Below are positions 19,032-26,276 of a stretch of DNA of 42,316 nt, piece by piece; within the stretch, counting starts at the first letter, position 1; each line of letters begins with the position of its first letter. Location: the NCBI GenBank assembly GCA_030525745.1, contig JAUNED010000018.1:1-42316 (forward strand). The letters run 5' to 3'. This DNA is from Lonepinella koalarum. Its GTDB lineage: Bacteria > Pseudomonadota > Gammaproteobacteria > Enterobacterales > Pasteurellaceae. Under the pieces are notes generated by a model, which was not told the origin of the DNA, did no database searches, and saw nothing but the letters and a program-made list of their open reading frames with translations. The position numbers and the translations under genes are program-made.

Positions 19032-19140
19032 CACCATACGAGCCGTATGGTGCTAAATTAACTGAGCCACGCTGTGGTTCAATGCGCATACAAGTCGCAA
19101 AGCGACTTGGTTTACCTAGTCTAGCACGGCTCGTGCTAGG
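19032..19140 (+). repeat. Four-hairpin repeat, copy 1
   Basis: Four successive palindromes: A at 19032-19052 (core ATACGAGCCGTAT), B at 19064-19080, C at 19092-19108 (AAGTCGC-AAA-GCGACTT) and D at 19121-19139 (core GCACGGCTCGTGC). Hairpin C differs from the other copies by a paired C-to-G and G-to-C change that keeps the stem. D ends 20 bases after the arcC stop on the minus strand, and A is 57 bases ahead of the LctP-family start. D has an extra CCTAG on its left. Confidence 0.85.
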
Positions 19141-19160
19141 ATAGAAAAGTGCGGTCAATT

Positions 19161-20093
19161 TTACGAATAAATCACCGTTCCTGTTTCGCCTGCAATACCC
19201 TGTGCAGCCTTATCCAGTAAGGTAATTAACGCTCTGCGCTCTGTGCCACTTTCGGCAAATTGTAAAGCAGCTTCCACTTTGGGTAGCATTGAACCTTTAG
19301 CAAATTGTTCTTCCGCAATATATTGGCGTGCTTGTGCTGTGCTTAATTCAGAAAGCCATTCCTGATTTGGCTTGCCCCAGTTAATCGCCACTTTTTCCAC
19401 CGCCGTTAAAATAACCAAATAATCGGCATTCAGCTTTTGTGCTAACAACGAGCTGGCGTTATCTTTATCAATAACCGCATTCACGCCTACTAAACGCCCT
19501 TGTTCATCGCTCACCACCGGAATACCACCACCGCCACAGGTGATGACAATATGTCCGGCATTCAGTAGGGTTTTAATGGTTTCTAACTCACGAATGCGTT
19601 GTGGTTTCGGTGAAGGCACAACAATGCGATAACCTCGCCCGGCATCTTCCATTGTACGAATTCCTTTCGCTTCTAGCTCATCAGCTTCCTCTTTGGTTAA
19701 GAATCTACCAATCGGCTTATCCGGATTTTGGAATGCCGGGTCTGTCGAGTTCACCTCAATTTGAGACAAAATCGTGCTGACTTTCTGCTCAATACCACGG
19801 TTAAGTAGCTCATATTTGATCGCATTCTGTAAATCAATCCCGATATAGCCTTGGCTCATCGCAACACTAGTCGGTAGCGGAATTTCATCTCCGGAATGTT
19901 TGGCAAAATCGTCCATTGCCCGCTGAATCATTCCCACTTGGGGGCCATTTCCGTGCGTAATCACAATATTTTTGCCTTGCTGTAATATATCAACAATCAC
20001 TTTTGCGGTTTTTGCCACCGCTTCACGCTGTTCTTTCAAATTGTTCCCTAACGCATTACCGCCTAGGGCTAACACGATGGTTTGTTTTGACAT
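19161..20093 (-). CDS. arcC: Carbamate kinase
   Basis: Transfers phosphate from carbamoyl phosphate to ADP, giving ATP and carbamate. This is the energy-yielding last step of the allantoin route. 310 residues, as usual. Motifs: VLALGGNALG at the N-terminus, ITHGNGPQVG, DAGRGYRIVVPSPKPQ with the substrate-binding arginines, ITCGGGGIPV, NAVIDKD-x-AS and the C-terminal KGSMLPKVEAA. It follows the FdrA-AllG fusion, which makes carbamoyl phosphate, so the two act in sequence. It corresponds to the carbamate kinase (YbcF/AllK) of the E. coli allantoin cluster rather than to an arginine-deiminase operon, because no arcA or arcB is present. Four-hairpin repeats lie on both sides. Confidence 0.95.
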   Translation of the reverse strand: MSKQTIVLALGGNALGNNLKEQREAVAKTAKVIVDILQQGKNIVITHGNGPQVGMIQRAMDDFAKHSGDEIPLPTSVAMSQGYIGIDLQNAIKYELLNRGIEQKVSTILSQIEVNSTDPAFQNPDKPIGRFLTKEEADELEAKGIRTMEDAGRGYRIVVPSPKPQRIRELETIKTLLNAGHIVITCGGGGIPVVSDEQGRLVGVNAVIDKDNASSLLAQKLNADYLVILTAVEKVAINWGKPNQEWLSELSTAQARQYIAEEQFAKGSMLPKVEAALQFAESGTERRALITLLDKAAQGIAGETGTVIYS

Positions 20094-20122
20094 TATTTAT
20101 CCTTAAAAATTATCCGCACTAC

Positions 20123-20226
20123 AACCCCATACGAGCCGTATGGGGTTCTTTTATCCGAGCCACGCCGTGGCTCTAAAGTCCCGGAGGGACTTGGTTTATT
20201 CAACCTAGCACGGCTCGTGCTAGGTT
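20123..20226 (+). repeat. Four-hairpin repeat, copy 2
   Basis: The most regular copy. Hairpin A at 20123-20147, B at 20157-20173 (GAGCCACGCCGTGGCTC), C at 20176-20192 (AAGTCCC-GGA-GGGACTT), D at 20202-20226. Hairpins A and D both begin AACC and end GGTT. Their cores, ACGAGCCGT and ACGGCTCGT, are reverse complements of each other. D ends 12 bases after the fdrA-allG stop (minus strand); A is 29 bases ahead of arcC. Confidence 0.88.
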
Positions 20227-20237
20227 AATGCAGGATT

Positions 20238-23237
20238 TTACCCGTTAAACCCTAATTTTCTCGCATAGGCTAACACTGCTTTTTCAAAGCAAGCCAATGG
20301 GGGGCGAACAGTACCTGCACCAATTTGCCCAAAGCCTGCAACTTTGTGAGCGATGCCTGTGTTGATCACAGGTGTAATGCCTTTTTCCACGACTAATCTG
20401 GCATCAATACCTAAACAAGCCCCTTGGAAATTCCAGTTCGGCACAATGTAATTTGGGTTACGGTCAATACAAATTTCCATCATATCGTTACTGGTACGAA
20501 GTGCATCTTCATAGCCTCCTGCACCTACAAATCGGGTAACTGCTGGAGCCGCAATCATCGCCATACCACCCACACCAAGGGTTTCGGTAATAGCCGAATC
20601 GCCAATATCCGGGCAAGCATCTTCACCGTCATAACCGGTAAAATATAAGCCTTGTGGCGTATTCACCGGCCCAACAAACCATTCATCGCCCATACCGGCA
20701 ATACGGATACCAAAATGCACACCATTGCGACACATTGCTGTCACCACAGTGCCTTCAGTAAGTGTTCTCGCCCCGTCCATAACCGCTTTACAGGTTGCCA
20801 TCATAATATTAAGGAAGAATTGATCCGTATCCGCCAAGAATTTAATGACGTCATATTTATCCTGTTCAGCAAGATCGCTCATCGCAGTAATACGAGGAGC
20901 TACTTCCTTGAAGAAAGACATTGAGGCAGCAATATTGCGTTGGTGGAACTCATCGCCCATCGCAATCGCTTTTGCCACGAGAGGATTTACCGCCAAGCCG
21001 TTTTCCATTGAACGAATAGCTTTGCCGAGCGTAGGGCCTAATACATCACGCATCCACTCTAAGCGTTTTACTACTTCCTCTGAATAAGCACCAAAACGCA
21101 ACACTTTGCCAATACCTTCGTTCATTGTGCAATAGGCAACATTGCCATCGGTTGCATTTTCCACCACCCACACTGGCATATTGGCAGTGGTAATGCCGCC
21201 CATAGGCCCAACTGCATTCACGTGGTGGCACGGCATAAATTTAATTTCACCACTTTCCAATAAAGCACGGGCTGAAGTCTCGTCCGTTGCCCATTTTTCA
21301 AATAATACCGCCCCCACACAAGAACCTTGCACGGTGTTTGGCATATCTTGATATTGAATTGGCGGGCCGGCGTGTAAAATCACTTTGCCTTCATTTAATT
21401 CTTTGATGACAGTTTTCGCTAATACGTTATCCCGAATAATTGGAGCAGCCGCAACCACTTTGGCAATCACTTTGCGGTTTGCCTCATCAATATCCACCGT
21501 CTGAGATTCATTTAAGAAATTCAAGGCTTTAATTAATTGAATGTTGCCGCCTGCCGGTGGTTGCCAGTTAAATTGCACCACTTGGCAGCCAAATTTTTCC
21601 GCCACATCGGCAAAACTTTTCAGCCCGATGTTAATAATTTTCGGTTTTTCCGACAATAAGCGTAATAACGATTCAGAGGCAGGAGTATTTTCACCTTGCA
21701 CCACAGTTTTAGCTTGGACAGGTTTTACCGGCTCATCAAAATGCAAACCTAATAAAGCGAGAGATTTTTCCACCGCACTTTTATTGGTTTCGCATACTTC
21801 AACGCCCGCTTCAACCAATTTACGCACTGTTTCATCATAACCTTGATAGTCACTACGAGTGCCACATACGGTCGCAACAAATGCCACCTCTCGATGTTGA
21901 GCTTTGGCTTTTTGTTGGAGTTCGTTAATGGTTGGAATCAATGCCGTTGCCATATCTTCATGTGAGCCATAACCCAACACGATGTCGAATAAAATCACGC
22001 CTGTGGTCGCATCATCGACGGCTTCACGCATCGATTCAATCCGTTTGGCAGGGTCGATCATCGGGTGTGGTTTGCCTTGGGTGTAAACATCATCGCCTAA
22101 ATCCACTACAATATGCCCGTCTTGCTTAAACATAAAGCCATCGGCTTTTGCCCCACTGCCCTCAATATTTAACGCATCTTTGAGCAACATTGCCGCCTCA
22201 CCGGCAAGCGTACCGCCTGAATAATAGGCTTTTAGCGTCTTGCCACAAGCGGTCGAATTTGCCTGATTTTTTGCAAATGTCGGTATCGGCTCCTTACGCA
22301 CAAGAGCAACCGCTAAACGAGCTGCCTCATCTAGCGTATAAGCGTGATAGAAATTCTCTTCGTGGAAGGTCGGTTTTTCACCAAGGAACAACGTAATCAC
22401 AGGCTTACTATAACGGCTTAAGCGAGCAGAAATTTTCTCACGCACTGCTTTTGCCGGCGGTTTCGAGATCACAATCAGCACTTTGACTTTTTCGTTTTGC
22501 TCCATAGCCTCAATCGCATCGAGCATCGTAATACCGCCAATCTCTTCATACAGATCACGCCCGCCTGTACCGATAGCATTTTCAACCCCTTCACCTAAAC
22601 GGTCAATAATGGTAGTCAGCTCTTGAATCCCCGTGCCTGATGCGCCGATAATCCCGATAGAACCCGGTGTAACACTGTTAGTAAAGGCAATCGGCACACC
22701 TTGAATAATGCCCGTGCCGCAGTCCGGCCCCATGACCACCAAGCCTTTGTTGTGTGCTTTTTGTTTTAATGCTTTTTCATCTTCCACACTTACGTTATCG
22801 CTGAACATAAAGACATTCAAACCTTCATCTAAGGCTCGATTTGCCTCTAAAGCAGCATAAGCACCCGGAATAGAAATAACGGCAAGATTAGCATCAGGCA
22901 ATTTAGCCGTTGCTTTATCCCAAGACTTCACAACTTCAGTGCCATTTTGTACCGCACTTGCTTGGGATTTTTGTTTTAAAAATTCCTCTACTTTCTCCAT
23001 CACGATATGGATTAGCTCTTCACGCTCCACATCTGCTACCACCACCATATCATTCGGGGTCGCCTCTTGTAATTCCGGAGTATCTAACCCACTTTGGGCG
23101 AAAATATCTTTATTTGCCGGCGTTGCCATCATTACCGATACTTTGTTTACGCCCTCCAAACTGGAAATGGCATTTGTCAGCAACATTAACACCACCGAAT
23201 CGTGGTAACTGCCTTTCTTTACAACGGTTTTTAACAT
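20238..23237 (-). CDS. fdrA: Oxamate carbamoyltransferase, FdrA-AllG fusion
   Basis: A 999-residue fusion of two proteins that are separate in E. coli. Residues 1 to about 575 are FdrA-like: a succinyl-CoA-synthetase-type fold with GPDCGTGIIQGVPIAFTNS, GIIGASGTGIQE and AIGTGGRDLY. Residues from about 576 to the end are AllG-like (YlbE), with LHAGPPIQYQDM, PCHHVNAVGPMGGITTANMP, TDQFFLNIMMA and NTPQGLYFTGYDGEDACPDI. FdrA, AllG and AllH form the oxamate carbamoyltransferase, which splits oxalurate with phosphate into oxamate and carbamoyl phosphate. The third subunit, AllH, is encoded at 29238-30119. AAGGA precedes the ATG. It lies between allD and arcC, matching the reaction order. An Actinobacillus-type signal (22245-22254) and two Haemophilus-type signals are inside the gene. 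Confidence 0.92.
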   Translation of the reverse strand: MLKTVVKKGSYHDSVVLMLLTNAISSLEGVNKVSVMMATPANKDIFAQSGLDTPELQEATPNDMVVVADVEREELIHIVMEKVEEFLKQKSQASAVQNGTEVVKSWDKATAKLPDANLAVISIPGAYAALEANRALDEGLNVFMFSDNVSVEDEKALKQKAHNKGLVVMGPDCGTGIIQGVPIAFTNSVTPGSIGIIGASGTGIQELTTIIDRLGEGVENAIGTGGRDLYEEIGGITMLDAIEAMEQNEKVKVLIVISKPPAKAVREKISARLSRYSKPVITLFLGEKPTFHEENFYHAYTLDEAARLAVALVRKEPIPTFAKNQANSTACGKTLKAYYSGGTLAGEAAMLLKDALNIEGSGAKADGFMFKQDGHIVVDLGDDVYTQGKPHPMIDPAKRIESMREAVDDATTGVILFDIVLGYGSHEDMATALIPTINELQQKAKAQHREVAFVATVCGTRSDYQGYDETVRKLVEAGVEVCETNKSAVEKSLALLGLHFDEPVKPVQAKTVVQGENTPASESLLRLLSEKPKIINIGLKSFADVAEKFGCQVVQFNWQPPAGGNIQLIKALNFLNESQTVDIDEANRKVIAKVVAAAPIIRDNVLAKTVIKELNEGKVILHAGPPIQYQDMPNTVQGSCVGAVLFEKWATDETSARALLESGEIKFMPCHHVNAVGPMGGITTANMPVWVVENATDGNVAYCTMNEGIGKVLRFGAYSEEVVKRLEWMRDVLGPTLGKAIRSMENGLAVNPLVAKAIAMGDEFHQRNIAASMSFFKEVAPRITAMSDLAEQDKYDVIKFLADTDQFFLNIMMATCKAVMDGARTLTEGTVVTAMCRNGVHFGIRIAGMGDEWFVGPVNTPQGLYFTGYDGEDACPDIGDSAITETLGVGGMAMIAAPAVTRFVGAGGYEDALRTSNDMMEICIDRNPNYIVPNWNFQGACLGIDARLVVEKGITPVINTGIAHKVAGFGQIGAGTVRPPLACFEKAVLAYARKLGFNG
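22245..22254 (+). repeat. Actinobacillus-type uptake signal inside fdrA-allG
   Basis: ACAAGCGGTC followed by GAATTTG and, after a short gap, TTTGCAAAT. This agrees with the extended consensus of the Actinobacillus-type signal, not just its core. Confidence 0.6.
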
Positions 23238-23259
23238 CTTTTATCCTTCCTGTCAGCCA

Positions 23260-23361
23260 CCCCATACGAGCCGTATGGGGTTCTATTATCTTAGCCGCTC
23301 TGCGGCTCTAGAAGTCCCAGAGGGACTTGGATTATTTAGCCTAGCAGGCTCGTGCTAGGCT
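23260..23361 (+). repeat. Four-hairpin repeat, copy 3
   Basis: Hairpin A at 23260-23280, B at 23293-23307 (AGCCGC-TCT-GCGGCT), C at 23312-23328 (AAGTCCC-AGA-GGGACTT), D at 23338-23361, which lacks one C of the left stem. In B the A-T pair of copy 2 is replaced by a G-C pair, so the stem is kept. D ends 7 bases after the allD stop (minus strand); A is 22 bases ahead of fdrA-allG. Confidence 0.85.
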
Positions 23362-23367
23362 ATCAGA

Positions 23368-24420
23368 TTAATCCGCAAAACGGTTTTTATGATCGTAGCG
23401 GTCAAAGTGAATATCATCACTAATTAAATATTCATACACTTTATCTACAATTTCAATACCACCGTTTGCATAATATTTATCACGACGCATTTCGGCACGT
23501 TGTCCCGGATAATAGACTTTATCATTACCCGGTGCCGGTGGCATTTCGTTAAGCTCATTGATAGATTGTGCCATATTCTCACGGAATTGTTCTGCACCAC
23601 AGAAACGAGCCGGATCAATCACAATGTGCATTTGTCCTAAACGGCGACCTTCAGATAAATCGTGATACATTGAAGAAACGTGCTTACCAAACGGCACACC
23701 TAATAAAATACCCGAGAAAATATCCACCATCATCATTAACCCGTAGCCTTTTGCCCCTGAGATCGGCACTAAAGCGTTCACTTTGTTAGGATCAGTCACC
23801 GGGTTACCATCAACATCTACTGCCCAATCCGGTGGGATAGATTCGCCACGAGAACGTTTATCTAAAATTTTTCCCCAAGCCTGCACGGTGGTTGCCATAT
23901 CAAACACCACATTTCTGCCTTCATCAGCCGGCGCAGCAAAAGAAATTGGGTTTGTGCCGTAGTAAGGCTCTGATCCACCATAAGGCACTGCCATTGGGTC
24001 TGACTGGCAGAATGAAATGGATAGTAATCCTTCTTTCGCCGCCATTTCAGTATAGTAACCAATCGCACCGCTATGGGAAATATTACGGATACCCACAATC
24101 GCAATACCCGATTTTTTCGCCATTTCAATCGCTTTTTCCATTGCAAAGGTAGCCGCTACATAGCCACAGCCATTATCCCCTTCAAAAATCGCCGATGCCG
24201 GGCCGGTTTCTTTCCATTCAAATTTTGGATCCTGGGTAATACCACCTTTAAAGATACGCTCACAGTAATATTCCATTCGCACAGCACCGTGAGAGTGATA
24301 CCCCCGCTCGTCTGACCAAGTTAGGATTTCAGCGGTAATATCTGCATGCTGATCATTTAAACCGGCTTTCATTAACTTCGCTTTCATTAAGCCTTTTAAT
24401 TCTTCTCTAGATAATTTCAT
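23368..24420 (-). CDS. allD: Ureidoglycolate dehydrogenase (NAD+)
   Basis: Oxidises (S)-ureidoglycolate to oxalurate with NAD+. A 350-residue member of the malate/L-sulfolactate dehydrogenase (Ldh2) family, very similar to E. coli AllD along its length. Conserved segments: DERGYHSHGAVRMEYY near residue 37, GISHSG-like RNISHSGAIGYY near 115, SFCQSDPMAVPYGG, YYGTNPISFAAP, FDMATTVQAWGK and GAKGYGLMMMVD. The frame can be opened at a TTG (24426), but ATG 24420 with GAGG 8 bases upstream and the family start MKLSREEL is preferred. It follows allE by 21 bases. Confidence 0.95.
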   Translation of the reverse strand: MKLSREELKGLMKAKLMKAGLNDQHADITAEILTWSDERGYHSHGAVRMEYYCERIFKGGITQDPKFEWKETGPASAIFEGDNGCGYVAATFAMEKAIEMAKKSGIAIVGIRNISHSGAIGYYTEMAAKEGLLSISFCQSDPMAVPYGGSEPYYGTNPISFAAPADEGRNVVFDMATTVQAWGKILDKRSRGESIPPDWAVDVDGNPVTDPNKVNALVPISGAKGYGLMMMVDIFSGILLGVPFGKHVSSMYHDLSEGRRLGQMHIVIDPARFCGAEQFRENMAQSINELNEMPPAPGNDKVYYPGQRAEMRRDKYYANGGIEIVDKVYEYLISDDIHFDRYDHKNRFAD

Positions 24421-24441
24421 AGTCAATTCCTCAAGGTTAAA

Positions 24442-25227
24442 TTACAGTTCTACATCACGGTTGCACTCTTTTGAGTAAATATAGACGAAATCTTCGTCCC
24501 CCACCGCATAACAGGCTTGCGGGCAATAGGAATCCATAAAGACATAGTCATCTTTTTTCACCGGAATCCATTCATCGTCTAAACGGTACATTCCTTTGCC
24601 TGAAAGGAATAACATTCCGTGTTCTTGGAAATGGGTTTCGATATAACCGTGCGATGCCCCCGGCTTGAATAATAAAATGTGCATATTCATATCAAAGCCA
24701 AAATCGGTAGCAGATGGCAATAAGTCCTTAATCAAACAGGTTTTCATTCCTTCATATTCGGTGTATTCGATTTGGTTCACATTGCCAACATAAGTTTTGG
24801 CTTGATGCCCCTCTAACAGCGTATAACGGCGGCGGTGAATATAAATTTTGGTAGGATTTTCTGATAGATTGATAAAACTCAACACTTGGTCGGCAGGCGA
24901 GAAAATATAGCCTCCGGTTTCGAGGGTAGCTTGGGTGTCGCTATTTTTTACCGATAATTGACCGCTTACACAGTACACAAACACCTCTATCCCGTTTCCG
25001 CCTAGCTGAGTGCAACCGCCGTTTGGGTGAACCGTGGCAATGTAATCAGCAAACGATGCCCCTAATGCGGGGGAAGATAAAATACTAATATCGCAATGAT
25101 GATAGTTTGGAATACTGTTTTTTACCAAACCATCGGTTTCCAAAATCACAAAGTTATTCTTGCGAATGACTGAACGTGTTTCAAGCAACCCTTGGCGATA
25201 ACCTGTTTGACTATTCAAATATCCCAT
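24442..25227 (-). CDS. allE: (S)-ureidoglycine aminohydrolase
   Basis: Releases ammonia from (S)-ureidoglycine to give (S)-ureidoglycolate, keeping stereochemistry under control after AllC. A bicupin of 261 residues, exactly the E. coli length. N-terminal cupin about 40-130; C-terminal cupin about 165-255, with FDMNMHILLFKPGASHGYIE holding metal-binding residues and the ending YSKECNRDVEL matching the family. The frame runs upstream to 25293, but ATG 25227 has a strong AGGAGA site and gives the family start MGYLNSQTGYRQ. It is the first gene of the long minus-strand operon allE-allD-fdrAG-arcC-permease-small ORF-allC and is divergent from an alpha/beta hydrolase gene. Confidence 0.95.
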   Translation of the reverse strand: MGYLNSQTGYRQGLLETRSVIRKNNFVILETDGLVKNSIPNYHHCDISILSSPALGASFADYIATVHPNGGCTQLGGNGIEVFVYCVSGQLSVKNSDTQATLETGGYIFSPADQVLSFINLSENPTKIYIHRRRYTLLEGHQAKTYVGNVNQIEYTEYEGMKTCLIKDLLPSATDFGFDMNMHILLFKPGASHGYIETHFQEHGMLFLSGKGMYRLDDEWIPVKKDDYVFMDSYCPQACYAVGDEDFVYIYSKECNRDVEL

Positions 25228-25253
25228 AGCATTCTCCTTTACTTTAAGTGAAT

Positions 25254-25293
25254 TTGATAACGTAACTTTATCTTGTACTATAATGCGGTACAA
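25254..25293. promoter_or_regulatory. Divergent promoter with a palindromic operator candidate
   Basis: An inverted repeat TTGTAC (25273-25278), 9 bases, GTACAA (25288-25293) lies between allE and the hydrolase gene. A perfect TATAAT (25279-25284), with TTGATA 19 bases upstream, lies inside the palindrome on the plus strand, so a bound protein would block it. The regulator is unknown; the palindrome is not an obvious E. coli AllR site. I did not see the motif ahead of the other cluster promoters. Confidence 0.45.
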
Positions 25294-25310
25294 AACTGTT
25301 GAGGATCATT

Positions 25311-26168
25311 ATGCTAAAAACGACACAAATCTCCCTAAATCCGATTGAAATTCAACACAGCCTTTTGCCTATTCAAGCAACGCTTTACCAAGATGATGAA
25401 ATAACCCCGAAAGCAACGCTGATTTACCTACACGGTGGGGGCTTACTTTACGGCTCTAAAGCGGACTTGCCCGACTTTCATCTTGACCAATTTACCCAAG
25501 CCGGTTTGCAAATTTTTGCGATAAATTACCCGCTTGCACCTTATGCTCAAATCGAGGAAATTCTGCGTTCTGTACTTTCCTCAATAAAAGCATTACAAAA
25601 CCAACCGCACTTTTCTGCAATGCCCTATTTTTTATTCGGGCGTTCTGCCGGCGCTTATTTGGCACTACTCGCTGCAAGCAAACTCAGCCAACAAACCGAT
25701 ATTCCTCAGCCCAAAGGGGTCATTTCATATTATGGCTACGGTTTTCTCACCGATGGTTGGTTTGATAGCCCAAGCGAGTATTATTTAAAATTGCCATTAG
25801 TCAGTGAAAGCACCTTTCAATCACTAATCACAACGCCATTAGTAGAGGCAGAATTAAGCACCCATTTCAGTACCTATATTTATGCCCGCCAAACCGGTAA
25901 ATGGAAATCATTGATTTATCAAGGCAGAGATAAATTTTTCTATCTTGATTACAGCTTACGCCTAGCAGAATTTAAGTCCCCTGTTTTTGCTGCACACGCC
26001 ACCGGTGATCCTGATGTCCCTTTTAGCGAGTTTCTGGCACTTTGTGAAAAATGTAATCCGACTCGTTTTGTGATTTCTGCCGATCTGCACGATTTTGATC
26101 GTGATACTGAGTCACTACATACACAGGAACTCATTCAGGCAACCATTCAATTTATTCAAAATACCTAG
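25311..26168 (+). CDS. Alpha/beta hydrolase of the hormone-sensitive-lipase type
   Basis: 285 residues without a signal peptide, so cytosolic. The oxyanion-hole motif is YLHGGGLLYG, the nucleophile elbow FGRSAGAYL (G-x-S-A-G), the acid probably the aspartate in TGDPDVPF, and the base His in SADLHDFDRD. This is the catalytic set of the HSL/esterase family. The ATG at 25311 has GAGGA directly upstream; an ATG at 25299 in frame is less well placed. The gene is transcribed alone, opposite to the allE operon across a shared regulatory region. No known step of allantoin breakdown needs such an enzyme, so it may act on a side product or a related ureide or amide. The stop codon lies inside repeat copy 4. 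Confidence 0.82.
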   Translation: MLKTTQISLNPIEIQHSLLPIQATLYQDDEITPKATLIYLHGGGLLYGSKADLPDFHLDQFTQAGLQIFAINYPLAPYAQIEEILRSVLSSIKALQNQPHFSAMPYFLFGRSAGAYLALLAASKLSQQTDIPQPKGVISYYGYGFLTDGWFDSPSEYYLKLPLVSESTFQSLITTPLVEAELSTHFSTYIYARQTGKWKSLIYQGRDKFFYLDYSLRLAEFKSPVFAAHATGDPDVPFSEFLALCEKCNPTRFVISADLHDFDRDTESLHTQELIQATIQFIQNT

Positions 26169-26268
26169 CACGAGCCATGCTAGGTTAAATAACCCAAGTC
26201 CCTCCGGGACTTTTATAGAGCCACAACGTAGCTCAGATTATCTAACCCCATACGGCTCGTATGGGGTT
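26164..26268 (-). repeat. Four-hairpin repeat, copy 4 (inverted relative to copies 1-3)
   Basis: Plus-strand order is D (26164-26184), C (26196-26212), B (26218-26234), A (26244-26268), the reverse of copies 1-3. It fills the gap between two convergent genes. The stop codon of the hydrolase gene (26166-26168) is part of hairpin D, and hairpin A ends 8 bases beyond the permease stop. Relative to the hydrolase gene the orientation is the same as in the other three copies relative to their upstream genes. Confidence 0.87.
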
Positions 26269-26276
26269 ATTACCCA

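Noticed and set aside
25246-25270. FNR site upstream of allE
   Set aside because: TTGAT is present at 25254 but the second half-site (ATCAA) after four bases is not.
19032-26268. The four similar repeats as a CRISPR array
   Set aside because: They are separated by about 1-3 kb of coding genes, are internally palindromic over 100 bp, and no cas gene is present.
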